Of a stretch of 64,000 bases of DNA, positions 35,366 through 43,886 are shown piece by piece. This stretch comes from Salinispora cortesiana. Its GTDB lineage: Bacteria; Actinomycetota; Actinomycetes; Mycobacteriales; Micromonosporaceae. Positions within the stretch are counted from its first letter, which is position 1. Each line of letters starts with the position of its first letter. Made by a program: the position numbers and the translations under genes. Under the pieces are notes generated by a model, which searched no databases, was not told the origin of the DNA, and saw only the letters and a program-made list of their open reading frames with translations. The stretch covers positions 1 to 64,000 of the forward strand of contig NZ_AXVR01000010.1 in the NCBI RefSeq assembly GCF_000484695.1. Reading direction: 5' to 3'.

Positions 35366-36532
35366 ATGACCGACAACGTACCGGCCGGCCCCCTCGCCGG
35401 GGTGCGGGTGATCGAACTGGCCGGGATTGGGCCGGGGCCGTTCGCCGCAATGATGCTGGCCGATCTCGGCGCCGAGGTGATCCGGGTGGATCGGGCGGCG
35501 GACGTGGACCCGACCGCTTTCGGCTCCCCCCACCCCGATCTACTGAACCGGGGACGGCGATCAATTGGCGTGGACCTGAAGGCACCCGCCGGACGCGACG
35601 TGGCGCTCGCGCTGACCGCCGGCGCAGATGTGCTGATCGAGGGCTTCCGGCCCGGGGTGACCGAGCGCCTCGGTCTCGGCCCGGCCGACTGCCACGCGGT
35701 CAACCCACGCCTCGTGTACGGACGGATGACCGGCTGGGGGCAGCACGGTCCCGCCGCACCGGAAGCCGGGCACGACATCACCTACCTGGCCCTGACCGGG
35801 GCGCTACACGGGATCGGACGGGCCGGCGAGCGTCCGGTGCCGCCGCTGAACCTGCTCGGCGACTTCGGTGGCGGTGGCATGCTCCTAGCCCTCGGCCTGA
35901 TCAGCGCCCTGTACGCCGTGCGCGGCGGTGCCCCCGGCCAGGTGGTGGACGCCGCCATCGTGGACGGCGTCTCGGTGCTCAGCACCCAGATCCACGCCCT
36001 GCGCCACCTCGGCAGGTGGCAGGACCCGCGTGGAGTGAACCTGCTCGACGGGGGTGCTCCGTTCTACGACAGCTACGAGTGTGCCGATGGAAAGCACCTG
36101 GCGGTGGGCGCGCTGGAGCCCCGCTTCTACGACGAACTGGTCCGGCGTACCGGCTTTCCGCTGCCCGGTGACACCGCGCTGGACCGCACCGACCCGGCCA
36201 ACTGGCCGGCGCTACACCAGGCGTGGGCACGGTTGTTCCGGACCCGGACCCGGGACGAGTGGGCGGCGCTGTTCGCCGGCTCGGACGCCTGTGTGGCCCC
36301 GGTTCTGGACTGGAAGGAGGCACCAGCGCACCCGCACCTGACGGCGCGGGACACCTTCGTGGAGCACCACGGGGTGACCCAACCGGCACCCGCACCACGC
36401 TTCTCCGGTACGCCGACGACGCTGCACCGTCCACCGCCACATCCCGGCGAGCACACAGACGAGCTGCTGGCCGAGGCGGGCTTCGGAGCTGACCGCATCG
36501 CCGACCTGCACGCTGCGGGCGCCGTAGCCTAG
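35366..36532 (+). CDS. CaiB/BaiF family III CoA-transferase (alpha-methylacyl-CoA racemase-like)
   Basis: This is a 388-aa protein. Diagnostic blocks are GVRVIELAGIGPGPFAAMML, DLGAEVIRVDR, RRSIGVDLKAPAGRD, ADVLIEGFRPGVTERLGLGP, LVYGRMTGWGQHGP and GHDITYLALTGALHGIGR. The GHDITY segment with an Asp downstream of the GWGQ loop, and no separate acceptor gene, resembles AMACR/Mcr racemases of branched fatty acyl-CoA more than carnitine CoA-transferase. The substrate is unproven. The start ATG lacks a ribosome binding site but sits right behind a TATCGT box, suggesting a leaderless mRNA. It is divergent from terC. Confidence 0.88.
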   Translation: MTDNVPAGPLAGVRVIELAGIGPGPFAAMMLADLGAEVIRVDRAADVDPTAFGSPHPDLLNRGRRSIGVDLKAPAGRDVALALTAGADVLIEGFRPGVTERLGLGPADCHAVNPRLVYGRMTGWGQHGPAAPEAGHDITYLALTGALHGIGRAGERPVPPLNLLGDFGGGGMLLALGLISALYAVRGGAPGQVVDAAIVDGVSVLSTQIHALRHLGRWQDPRGVNLLDGGAPFYDSYECADGKHLAVGALEPRFYDELVRRTGFPLPGDTALDRTDPANWPALHQAWARLFRTRTRDEWAALFAGSDACVAPVLDWKEAPAHPHLTARDTFVEHHGVTQPAPAPRFSGTPTTLHRPPPHPGEHTDELLAEAGFGADRIADLHAAGAVA

Positions 36533-36569
36533 CCACCAAGGCTGGGGGGCGGGGAGTCAACGCGGCGGA

Positions 36570-36980
36570 TCAGGGTCGGCGCAGCGCCGAACCCGGCGCC
36601 AGCGCCGGCTCCACCAGTTCCCGGTAGTCGCGGGGCAGTTGCACCGCGACATCGTCGAACTCGCCACCGCTGATCGCCTCCCGCAGCGTGATGAAGACCG
36701 CTCGGACGGCACCGTGCGCAGTCGCTTCGTCAACGTGGGCACGGGCGGCCACCCGAGTGACAAACTCTGCCGCCGCGAGCCGCTGCGCTGCCTCGTTGTC
36801 AGGCCCCGGCTTCAACACCACCTGCAGCTGCGTCGGTAGCTGTACAGCCAGATCCAGCACCTCCCCGCCAGTCAGCCGCTCGGCGAGCGTCTCCAGGACC
36901 GCCCGAGTCAGCTCCACCGCCTGTGCGGCAGGGGCGCCCGTCCGCTGCCCGACCTGGTCAACAAAGGTGTGATAGTCCAT
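36570..36980 (-). CDS. DUF2267 family protein
   Basis: This 136-aa canonical DUF2267 protein reads MDYHTFVDQVGQRTGAPAAQ, then VLETLAERLTGGEVLDLAVQ, FVTRVAARAHVDEATAHGAV and REAISGGEFDDVAVQLPRDY. The repeated G-G-E-x-x-D-x-A-x-Q-L-P pattern in both halves shows the internal duplication of this family. Its biochemical role is unknown. The ATG at 36980 follows AAGGGGA. A perfect SigB/SigF promoter match (37007-37032) lies 26 bp upstream of the start, so stress induction is likely. Confidence 0.9.
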   Translation of the reverse strand: MDYHTFVDQVGQRTGAPAAQAVELTRAVLETLAERLTGGEVLDLAVQLPTQLQVVLKPGPDNEAAQRLAAAEFVTRVAARAHVDEATAHGAVRAVFITLREAISGGEFDDVAVQLPRDYRELVEPALAPGSALRRP

Positions 36981-37330
36981 GCTGTCCCCTTCGGTCCGGC
37001 GACCGGATACCCGCTTCGCGCGGCACGGAAACTGCCGGGTTGCCGGCGATCGGAAACGACATGGGAAGGCCAGACGCCCCGGGCCGCGAACCGCGACCAG
37101 GGGCGCCAAACGCGGACCTGCACCGACGGATCCACACCCGAACCGGGTCGGGACCATCGGCAGTCAGCTGCTTGCTCTGCTCCGCCCGAACCGGGCAGGT
37201 ATCAATGCCCGACCACCATACGACAGGGACGCTGGCGGGGCGCTGCTTTCACAGAAGTGTTGGCCGTCTCACGAGCTAGCCCAGAAGATGATCCAGGAAG
37301 CCGACCCAGGACTAGCCAGGGGCAGCCCCC
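36981..37330. other. 350-bp intergenic region; only the DUF2267 promoter identified
   Basis: Apart from the promoter at 37007-37032 I see no gene. A CGCCCGAACCGGGC inverted patch near 37180-37196 and a TATGGT box on the minus strand near 37218 are the only other notable items. The right part is simply downstream of the HhH-GPD gene. Confidence 0.4.
37007..37032 (-). promoter_or_regulatory. SigB/SigF-type promoter match upstream of DUF2267 gene
   Basis: Minus strand: GTTT (37032-37029), 16 bases, GGGTAT (37012-37007). It is a perfect consensus match, 26 bp before the DUF2267 ATG at 36980. Confidence 0.6.
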
Positions 37331-37999
37331 TCACGGCGCTGGTACAGCCGCGCCGATCACCTCCGGGTATCGCTGCTCCAGGTCCACCCGGGCGAGCGCA
37401 CCCACCAGCCAGGCCAACCGCTCAGAGCGGCCGCTACCCGCCAGCCCGGCCAGGTCGGCGGCGGACTGCCCGAGGCCCAGCCGGCGGGCCGCGGCCAGCG
37501 CTCGCCGATCGGCGACCGGCGGTATCTCAGCCCACAGTGCCTGTACCTCGCGGAGAAACAGGACGACCGCCGTATCGTCCACCCCGGGCAACTCGGTGAG
37601 CAGGGCACGTTCCCGGTCGGCGTCGCGGACAGCGACCACGCGCAATCGCCGAAGGTCACCCCGGTACCGGTCAACGACCGCCTGTGCCAGCTCCCCGAGG
37701 GTGCCGGCGGTCTGCTCGGCTGCGGCGCGGAGCCCGCAGTCGCGCAACAGCCCGACCCGTTCCGCAGGGGTGGAGCGGGCCAGCCGGGCGGCACTGTCCC
37801 AGCCCTGGTCCTGCAGGGCACGGGCTACCTCGATGGCTCGCCGAGCATCGCCGCGGCGGGACAACAACACGGCGAGGCAGAGCAGCTGGAAGAGACTCGA
37901 GGGGTTGTTGGTGGTTCGGAAGCCGTACTGCTCAGCAAAGCCGCGCCCGTCACCGGCGAGCCGGCGGACCAAGCGCTTCTTCTCCTCGATGGTCGGCAT
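37331..37999 (-). CDS. HhH-GPD (endonuclease III superfamily) related protein
   Basis: This 222-aa helical protein contains a helix-hairpin-helix-like LLTELPGVDDTAVVLFLREV, followed by IPPVADRRALAAARRLGL. The Asp of VADRR occupies the place of the catalytic Asp of HhH-GPD glycosylases (compare VDxHV/VDRRV in endonuclease III). The N-terminal half (FGFRTTNNPSSLFQLLCLAV-like YGFRTTNNPSSLFQLL, then LLSRRGDARRAIEVARALQ) matches the usual glycosylase lead-in. No Fe-S cysteine cluster is present. It is probably a DNA-base-binding or repair protein, substrate unknown. The ATG at 37999 is used. Confidence 0.7.
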   Translation of the reverse strand: MPTIEEKKRLVRRLAGDGRGFAEQYGFRTTNNPSSLFQLLCLAVLLSRRGDARRAIEVARALQDQGWDSAARLARSTPAERVGLLRDCGLRAAAEQTAGTLGELAQAVVDRYRGDLRRLRVVAVRDADRERALLTELPGVDDTAVVLFLREVQALWAEIPPVADRRALAAARRLGLGQSAADLAGLAGSGRSERLAWLVGALARVDLEQRYPEVIGAAVPAP

Positions 38000-38085
38000 G
38001 GGCGCCGACTACCCGCCCCAACCGGCGCCACTCCTGGATGCCCGGCGTGCGCTGCCAGACATCGCACTCGACTCGCCGGCGCCTC

Positions 38086-38190
38086 CGGCCGCACCGCGGG
38101 TGGCGCGCGTCGCCCTCACCATCGGCGTCCGCTGGCGGCCGCACCGCGGGTGGCGCGCGTCGCCCTCACCGTCGGCGTCCGCTGGCGGCC
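38086..38190. repeat. 50-bp tandem duplication at the 3' end of the GT4 gene
   Basis: Positions 38086-38135 and 38136-38185 are the same 50-bp unit with one difference (A versus G at the centre), plus a short third partial copy. The unit contains the stop codon and last codons of the GT4 gene (which ends at 38166), so the extra copy lies beyond its stop. Confidence 0.85.
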
Positions 38191-39383
38191 TCGTCCAGCA
38201 GGCACTCGATCCGTTCCACTCCGGCAGGCATCGACATCTGCTGCAGATACGCCTCCCGGCCCCGCCGGCCCATCTCGGCACGGGCGACCGGAGGGATGGT
38301 GGCGGCCAACCAGAACCGGTCGGCGAGCGCGTCCCACTCCTCCGGCGGACACGACAGTCCGGCCCGGGCGCTCTCCACCACCTCAGCGGTGTCGCCGCCG
38401 GCCGAGGCGATGACCGGCGCCCCGCACGACAGGGCCGTCGGCAACTTGCCAGGCAGGGTGCTGCGTAGTTCGGGCAGGTCCCGAAGCATGACCAACTGGT
38501 AGTCGGCAGCGGCGTACAGCTCCGGCATGTCCAACGGCGAGCGCCGTTCGACGAAACGCACGTTGTCGGCGCCCAGCTCGGCGGCGAGCCCCCGCACCGG
38601 CCGCTCCTGCTCGCCCGACCCGACCAGCACCAGATCCATCCGGTGGTCGAGGGCTGCCGCCGCCCGCACCGCCGTCTCCAGCCCCTGTCGAGCGCCGATG
38701 GTGCCGGCGTACATCACCACGCAGCGGTCGTCGCGACGGATCAGTTGACCGGCGGCCGGGCTCGGCGGAGCCGGCTGGAAGATCCGCTCGTCGGTCCAGT
38801 TCAGCACCACCTCGACCCGCCCCGGGTCGGCCCCCTCGGTCACGACGTGGTCCCGCAGCGAGGGGGCCGCGACCGCGATCCGGTCGGCGCGGCGATAGGT
38901 CGCGGCCATCGCCCTGGCAAGCCGAGCAGTCCACCGATCGGGCCCGCCGGCCGCCGGCTCCGGACCGGCCCACACATCCTGAACGTGTACGACGGCCGGC
39001 ACCCGACGAAGCGCCCGCAGGAGGCGGGCGGCGGCGAAGGCGGTGGCCGGCGGCTGGTGCACGTAGAGAGCGTCGACACCGGCGAAGAACCGCCGGCCGA
39101 CCAGCGACACGCTGGCCGCGAAGGAGAGGTGACCGGCCAACCGGCCGCGCACGTGGGCGCTCCGCCCGACGTAGCGGGGCACCCGCCGCACGGTCAGCCG
39201 CTCGCTGCGGGTCTCGTGGCGCCAACGCTGACGCCAGCCCGGGTAGGCGTGCCCGCCCGGATAGTCGGGGAATCCGGTCAGCACCCGGACGTCGTGCCCA
39301 CGACGGGCCAACTCCTCTGCGAGACTGCCCGGGATGAAAGCCGGTTCCGGTGGAAAGTGATACGCCAGGATGCCGATCTTCAT
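38166..39383 (-). CDS. Family 4 glycosyltransferase
   Basis: This is a 405-aa GT-B fold enzyme. The N-domain has MKIGILAYHFPPEPAFIPGS, LARRGHDVRVLTGFPDYPGG and YVHQPPATAFAAARLL. The C-domain has VVLNWTDERIFQP, RCVVMYAGTIGARQGLETAV, LVLVGSGEQERPVR and the PSLPGKLPTALSCGAPVIAS-like TLPGKLPTALSCGAPVIAS donor site. It resembles WbuB-type transferases that act on lipid-linked exopolysaccharide intermediates. Acceptor and donor are unknown. The ATG at 39383 follows GGGGGAG and overlaps the stop of a 61-aa frame upstream (ATGA), hinting at coupling. Its 3' end carries a tandem duplication. Confidence 0.9.
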   Translation of the reverse strand: MKIGILAYHFPPEPAFIPGSLAEELARRGHDVRVLTGFPDYPGGHAYPGWRQRWRHETRSERLTVRRVPRYVGRSAHVRGRLAGHLSFAASVSLVGRRFFAGVDALYVHQPPATAFAAARLLRALRRVPAVVHVQDVWAGPEPAAGGPDRWTARLARAMAATYRRADRIAVAAPSLRDHVVTEGADPGRVEVVLNWTDERIFQPAPPSPAAGQLIRRDDRCVVMYAGTIGARQGLETAVRAAAALDHRMDLVLVGSGEQERPVRGLAAELGADNVRFVERRSPLDMPELYAAADYQLVMLRDLPELRSTLPGKLPTALSCGAPVIASAGGDTAEVVESARAGLSCPPEEWDALADRFWLAATIPPVARAEMGRRGREAYLQQMSMPAGVERIECLLDEAASGRRR

Positions 39384-39565
39384 CGTTGCTCCCCCGTTGC
39401 CAACAAGGCGGCCTCGTTGCCCCGCTGGCCGCTGTCCCGGTACGAGTCCGCCCTGGTCTTCGACCCGAACGGTGCGCTCTGGTGCTCGCCGGCCGCCCGG
39501 CGACGCAGGTAGGCGCGCAGGAGTACCGGGTGCAGGCGGCAGCGGTCCATCAGGTACGCCGCCAC
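39380..39565 (-). CDS. Candidate 61-aa small gene coupled to the GT4 gene
   Basis: A GTG-started frame (39565) encodes a basic 61-aa peptide (AAYLMDRCRLHPVLLRAYLR, then a polar tail). It ends in a TGA that overlaps the GT4 ATG as ATGA, the classic coupling arrangement, and it lies directly downstream of an AT-rich promoter-like region. I recognise no family. It could instead be the 5' remnant of a longer gene or a chance frame. Confidence 0.35.
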   Translation of the reverse strand: MAAYLMDRCRLHPVLLRAYLRRRAAGEHQSAPFGSKTRADSYRDSGQRGNEAALLATGEQR

Positions 39566-39847
39566 ACCGAGCCGAAACCCCCAACGAAACTCACAAAAGC
39601 TCCTAAGCTCAACTTATACCGTGAAACCATTACAACGCCTCATACATCAAATATCCGAAGTTTCGCTATTCGATCGATAAGCCCGACGCACCTCCTCCCC
39701 CGGAGAATCGGTGTGACGGGGGCAAGGTCACGTCGTCTCCGCTCGCCGTCCCGTCACTCGCCTGGATAGGGTGGTGAGCGGTGTGCCGGGAAGCCTGGTC
39801 GGCGAACGTTTCCTGCTGCTCCGACACCGCTTGGATGGACCGCGCGT
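39566..39847. other. AT-rich divergent promoter region between GT4 unit and nhaA
   Basis: The stretch 39600-39680 (CTTATACCGTGAAACC, ACATCAAATATCCGAAG, TTCGCTATTCGATCGATAAG) is strikingly AT-rich for this genome and probably holds the promoter of the minus-strand GT4 unit. It may also be a silencing target for Lsr2. No gene is seen. Confidence 0.45.
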
Positions 39848-41158
39848 ATGACCGACCGCACCCCGCCCCCGGGCCGCGCCCGCCGCCTCTTCTCGCGTAC
39901 CTCCTGGCCGGAGGCCCGCTTCCTGGCTGACGTGCTGCGGACCGAGACCTTCGGCGGCGGCCTGCTGCTGCTCGGCGCGGTGATCGCGCTACTCTGGGCG
40001 AACTCGCCCTGGGGCGACTCCTACGCCGCTTTGGCATCCTGGGTGCCCTGGCCGGGCGGATCCGACCTGCACCTGGACCTGGACCTCGCCACCTGGGCAG
40101 CCGACGGCCTACTAGCGATCTTCTTCTTCGTGGTCGGGCTCGAACTCAAACGCGAATTCGTCGCCGGCGACCTTCGCGACCCACGTCGTGCCGCCCTACC
40201 GGTCGTCGCGGCAGTCGGAGGAATGATCGTTCCGGCCCTGATCTACGTCGGCATCAACCTCTCCGCCGGCGGCGAGAACCTGCGCGGCTGGGCCATCCCG
40301 ACCGCCACCGACATCGCCTTCGCGCTCGCCGTGCTGGCGGTCATCGGATCCCATCTGCCGCAGGGGCTCCGCGCCTTCCTGCTCACCCTCGCCGTGGTAG
40401 ACGACCTGCTCGCGATCACGGTCATCGCCATCTTCTACACCGGCGACTTCAAACTCATGCCGCTGCTGCTCGCGCTGCTGCCGATCGCACTCTTCGGCTT
40501 CCTCGTGCAGCGCCGCAAGACCTGGTGGTGGGCGCTGATCCCGCTGGCCCTGGTGGCCTGGACCCTGGTGCACGAGTCCGGCGTGCACGCCACGGTGGCC
40601 GGTGTTCTGCTCGGCTTCACGGTGCCGGTCCTGCGCGGCCGGGAGGGTGACCAGCACGGGCTCGCCGAGCACCTCGAACACCGCTGGCGGCCGGTCTCCG
40701 CCGGCTTCGCCGTCCCCGTCTTCGCCTTCTTCGCCGCCGGAGTGTCCCTACGCGGCGCCGACCTCGGCGCCGTGATCACCGACCCGATCGTCGTCGGCAT
40801 CGTCGCCGGGCTGGTGCTCGGCAAGGTACTCGGTATCTTCGGCTCCACGTTCCTGCTCGCCCGGTTCACCCGCGCCGAGCTGGACCGGGACATCACCTGG
40901 ACCGACCTACTCGGTGTCTCCCTGCTGGCCGGCATCGGATTCACCGTGTCGCTGCTGATCGGTGAACTCGCCTTCGACAGTGGTGCCGCCGACGACAACG
41001 TCAAGGCCGCCGTACTCAGCGGATCGCTGATCGCGGCGCTGCTCGCCTCCGTCGTGCTGACCCGCCGCAACAAGGCCTATCGGCGCATCGCCGTGAAGGA
41101 GCGGGTGGACAGCAACCGCGACGGGATACCCGACGTCTTCCAGCACCGCGACAACTAG
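39848..41158 (+). CDS. nhaA: Na+/H+ antiporter NhaA
   Basis: This is a 436-aa antiporter with 12 membrane helices that expels Na+ in exchange for H+. Signature residues correspond to E. coli NhaA: Asp155 in [17 protein letters not shown] and the Asp185-Asp186 pair in [17 protein letters not shown]. Other family blocks are [18 protein letters not shown] and [15 protein letters not shown]. It has a hydrophilic C-terminal tail ending [12 protein letters not shown]. The start ATG at 39848 has no strong ribosome binding site. It is followed by a long bidirectional hairpin. Sodium export suits a marine lifestyle. Confidence 0.95.
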   Translation: MTDRTPPPGRARRLFSRTSWPEARFLADVLRTETFGGGLLLLGAVIALLWANSPWGDSYAALASWVPWPGGSDLHLDLDLATWAADGLLAIFFFVVGLELKREFVAGDLRDPRRAALPVVAAVGGMIVPALIYVGINLSAGGENLRGWAIPTATDIAFALAVLAVIGSHLPQGLRAFLLTLAVVDDLLAITVIAIFYTGDFKLMPLLLALLPIALFGFLVQRRKTWWWALIPLALVAWTLVHESGVHATVAGVLLGFTVPVLRGREGDQHGLAEHLEHRWRPVSAGFAVPVFAFFAAGVSLRGADLGAVITDPIVVGIVAGLVLGKVLGIFGSTFLLARFTRAELDRDITWTDLLGVSLLAGIGFTVSLLIGELAFDSGAADDNVKAAVLSGSLIAALLASVVLTRRNKAYRRIAVKERVDSNRDGIPDVFQHRDN

Positions 41159-41217
41159 CCAGGACGGCCAGGGGCGCTGCGACGCCGGCCAGCGTCTGCC
41201 GGCCCCGCTCCCGGCGC

Positions 41218-41257
41218 CATACTGGGCGAACCGAACGAGTTCGGTTCGCCCAGTATG
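41218..41257. terminator. Perfect 19-bp inverted repeat between nhaA and UPF0016 gene
   Basis: CATACTGGGCGAACCGAAC (41218-41236) is perfectly repeated inverted at 41239-41257 around two bases. It sits between two convergent stop codons and should terminate both transcripts. Confidence 0.88.
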
Positions 41258-41272
41258 GGCTCACCCGGAAGG

Positions 41273-41857
41273 TCAGCCGAGCTGCCCGACCGCATCCAGG
41301 ATCAGCCAGAGGCCACACCCGGCGAAGAGCAGCGCCGCACCAACGCGCACGGTCCGCTCGGGCAACCTGCGGCCGAGCACCCGTCCCACCGCAATCGCCA
41401 AGGCATCCGCGGCAACCATGCCGAGCGTGGATCCGACCCAGGTACCGAACCAGCCGTACTGGGTCGCCAAGGTGATGGTCGCCAGCATGGTCTTGTCGCC
41501 CAGCTCGGCGAGGAGGAACGCGACGCCGACCACCACCGCCGGCCGGCCCGACCGGTTCGCCTTACGGCGCTCCTGCTCGGTGAGGTGGTCGCCGCGAAGC
41601 GTCCAGGCGCCAAACCCGAGAAACGCCATGCCGGCGAGGAGCCCGATCCAGCCGGTAGGCAACGCCGCACCGAGCCCGTAGCCGATCGCCACCGAGGCCA
41701 GGTGCACGACGGCCGTGGCCACGGTGATGCCGATCAGCACCGGCAACGGTCGAAATCGGGTGGCAAAGGTCAGCGCCATCAGCTGGGACTTGTCCCCCAA
41801 CTCGGCGACGAAGATGACGCCGAAGCTCACCCCCAGCGCGACGAGGAAACCCTCCAT
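41273..41857 (-). CDS. UPF0016/GDT1/TMEM165-family manganese exporter
   Basis: This 194-aa protein with six membrane helices in two inverted halves carries the family signature E-x-G-D-K-S/T twice: VAELGDKSQLMALTFATRF and LAELGDKTMLATITLATQY. Bacterial members (MneA/MntX) and eukaryotic TMEM165/Gdt1 move Mn2+ (and Ca2+) against protons. The ATG at 41857 follows GGAAGG. Its leader carries a clear yybP-ykoY manganese riboswitch (41893-42012), which strongly supports manganese export. Confidence 0.93.
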   Translation of the reverse strand: MEGFLVALGVSFGVIFVAELGDKSQLMALTFATRFRPLPVLIGITVATAVVHLASVAIGYGLGAALPTGWIGLLAGMAFLGFGAWTLRGDHLTEQERRKANRSGRPAVVVGVAFLLAELGDKTMLATITLATQYGWFGTWVGSTLGMVAADALAIAVGRVLGRRLPERTVRVGAALLFAGCGLWLILDAVGQLG

Positions 41858-41892
41858 GACATCCTTCCGATCCGGCCGGAAAGAGGCACGGA

Positions 41893-42012
41893 GCGACCTC
41901 GACCCGGCTACCAACCTGGGTCGAAGGTCTCGCCCGCCCCGCCGAGCGGGGCCGTGTGGCCGGGTGCGGGAACACCAGTGTGTCGACCACGACGTTGGGG
42001 GCTACTCCCCTT
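41893..42012 (-). promoter_or_regulatory. yybP-ykoY manganese riboswitch before UPF0016 gene
   Basis: The minus strand reads GAAGGGGAGTAGCCCCC (GGGGAGTAGC at 42010-42001), the highly conserved 5' loop of this riboswitch. About 75 bases later comes the terminal hairpin, with GACCTTCGACCC (5' arm) pairing with GGGTCGAGGTC (3' arm) at 41893-41932. It directly precedes a manganese exporter, the commonest target of this riboswitch class. Confidence 0.8.
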
Positions 42013-42094
42013 CGCGCCGACCACCCTAGCCGACCACCGACGACGCTGATGTCGGAGGACCGGCCGGTGAGTCGAGGGTACCGGCGGCGTCCGC

Positions 42095-43060
42095 CTACTC
42101 GGCGCGGGCGAGCGTGACGCCGAACAGGCCGGCCGGATCCGTCCAGAACTCGCTGGTGACGAAGCCCGCCTCGCGCAGTTCCGCCGCGATCCCCTCGGGC
42201 CGGAACTTCGCCGAAACCTCGGTCCGTAGCTCCTCCCCGGCGGCGAACATCACCTCGGTGTCGAGCACCTGCACCCGCATCGGGTGCCGGGCCCGCAGCC
42301 GCATCTCGATCCACTCCCGCTCCGGGTTCCAGAGCGCGACGTGGTCGAAGGCCGCTGGGTCGAAGTCGGCACCCAGCTCCCGGTTGATCACCCGGAGCAC
42401 GTTGCGATTGAACTCGGCGGTCACCCCCGCCGCGTCGTCGTATGCGGGAACAATGACCGCCGGATCCTTCACCAGGTCGGTGCCGACCAGCAGCCAGTCC
42501 CCCGGCTCCAGCGCCACGCGCATCGCCGCCAGGAACTCGGCGCGCTCGGCCGGCAGCAGGTTGCCGATCGTCCCACCGAGAAACACCACAAGCCGCCGCC
42601 CGCCCGCCGGCAGCCGATCAAGATGCCGGGTGAAGTCGCCGACGATTCCCCGTACGCGCAAGCCCGGATAGTCAGCGGCGATCCGGGCGGTGGACTCACG
42701 CAGCGCGCTCACCGACACGTCCAACGGCACAAAGGTTCCCAGGTCGCCATGGCGGGTGAACGCGTCCAGCAGCAACCGGGTCTTCTCCGAGGAACCGGAG
42801 CCCAACTCGATCAGCGTCTTGGCACCACTTACCGTCGCGATTTCAGCAGCCCGATCCAGCAGCACCGCACGTTCGGCCCCGGTCTGGTAGTACTCCACCA
42901 GCCGGGTGATCTCCTCGAAGAGCTGGCTGCCCCGAGCATCGTAGAACCACTTCGGGGACAACCACTTCTCCTCGGCGGTCAACCCGGCGCGGACATCCTG
43001 CCGCAGGTTGCGTCCCAGGTCCTGCTCTTCGAGGTGGATCTCCAGCGGCTCTGCGCTCAT
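42095..43060 (-). CDS. egtD: L-histidine N-alpha-methyltransferase EgtD
   Basis: This 321-aa SAM enzyme trimethylates histidine to hercynine, the first committed step of ergothioneine synthesis. Blocks: LSPKWFYDARGSQLFEEITR, PEYYQTGAE-like LVEYYQTGAERAVL, LIELGSGSSEKTRLLLDA (SAM loop), FLGGTIGNLLPAER, DLVKDPAVIVPAYDDAAGV and FNRNVLRVINRELGADFDP. Length and motifs match mycobacterial EgtD. It is the last gene of the egtA-B-C-D unit. The ATG at 43060 has AGGAAGGGA upstream. No egtE-like PLP lyase follows. Confidence 0.95.
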   Translation of the reverse strand: MSAEPLEIHLEEQDLGRNLRQDVRAGLTAEEKWLSPKWFYDARGSQLFEEITRLVEYYQTGAERAVLLDRAAEIATVSGAKTLIELGSGSSEKTRLLLDAFTRHGDLGTFVPLDVSVSALRESTARIAADYPGLRVRGIVGDFTRHLDRLPAGGRRLVVFLGGTIGNLLPAERAEFLAAMRVALEPGDWLLVGTDLVKDPAVIVPAYDDAAGVTAEFNRNVLRVINRELGADFDPAAFDHVALWNPEREWIEMRLRARHPMRVQVLDTEVMFAAGEELRTEVSAKFRPEGIAAELREAGFVTSEFWTDPAGLFGVTLARAE

Positions 43061-43077
43061 GTCTGTCCCTTCCTCAT

Positions 43078-43130
43078 CGAAGTCTTCGGCGGTGTAGAAG
43101 TCTCCGGCGGTGTCGAAATCTCCTGGCGGT
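43078..43130. repeat. Three 18-bp tandem units between egtC and egtD
   Basis: Units at 43078-43095, 43096-43113 and 43114-43130 share the pattern GAAGTCTCCGGCGGTGT. On the egt strand they stay open in the EgtD frame, so they may be either a spacer or an N-terminal extension that has been duplicated. Confidence 0.7.
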
Positions 43131-43876
43131 CACTCCGCCAGCAGGGCACTGGTCCGCACCCCGGTGGCGGTCGCCACCACCAACTGCCCCTCTGGCACCG
43201 CCTGCCAGTCGGGGTCGTCGTCGTGCGGCTCGGACGCCAGCAGCACCGAGGTCGGCGTCCGACGGATCGACAGGCTGTGCCCGGCGACGCTCGCCACCGC
43301 CGTGCGCCCATCGGTCAGCAGCAGGTTGAGTCGGGACCCGGGGGCGGCCCGGGCCACCGCCACAACCGTCTCCGCCACAGCGCGGGCTGGCTCGACCCCG
43401 GCGCGCAGCCGGTGCCGGACCAGCGCCCAGAGCAGCGCTGCATCGGTGGGCGCGTCGAGGGTGAGTAGGTCGCGCACCGGCAACGCGCCAGCGAGCGAGG
43501 CCAGGCTGTCCGGCCAGCCGCGCACCGCCCCGTTGTGGCTGAACAGCCACCGACCCTCCAGAAACGGGGCGGCGGCCGTTTCGAGTACCGGCATGCCGAC
43601 GGTTGCGGACCGGACCGCCGCGAGAATCGCGCCCGCACGGGTGACGCCGGCCAGCTGGGCGATCGTCGGGTCACTCCAGATGGGCTGCGCCCGCCGGTAG
43701 CGGACCGGTTCGCCGTCGTCGGAGTACCAGCCGACACCGAATCCATCGGCATTGATACATCCACCACGGCGCATGTCCTGCGGCGCCCAGGACTGGTGAA
43801 CCAGCGACGCCGGCGGATCGAAGATCAACTCCCGCAGGGTGATCGGCGGCCCGAGATAGGCCAGGTGACGGCACAT
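43130..43876 (-). CDS. egtC: Gamma-glutamyl-hercynylcysteine sulfoxide hydrolase EgtC
   Basis: This is a 248-aa class II glutamine-amidotransferase-like Ntn hydrolase that removes glutamate from the gamma-Glu-hercynylcysteine sulfoxide intermediate. The N-terminal nucleophile Cys2 is exposed in MCRHLAYLGPPITL, followed by DGFGVGWYSDDGEPVRYRR, FSHNGAVRGWPD and a late LLASEPHDDDPDWQAVPEGQ. The start is fixed by the need for Cys2 (ATG 43876), and longer frames upstream are not used. It lies ten bases downstream of egtB. Confidence 0.94.
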   Translation of the reverse strand: MCRHLAYLGPPITLRELIFDPPASLVHQSWAPQDMRRGGCINADGFGVGWYSDDGEPVRYRRAQPIWSDPTIAQLAGVTRAGAILAAVRSATVGMPVLETAAAPFLEGRWLFSHNGAVRGWPDSLASLAGALPVRDLLTLDAPTDAALLWALVRHRLRAGVEPARAVAETVVAVARAAPGSRLNLLLTDGRTAVASVAGHSLSIRRTPTSVLLASEPHDDDPDWQAVPEGQLVVATATGVRTSALLAE

Positions 43877-43886
43877 CAGTAGGCCC

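Noticed and set aside
41218..41257. GAAC/GTTC pair resembling an SOS box
   Set aside because: The spacing is two bases instead of four, and it is part of a 19-bp terminator stem between two stop codons.
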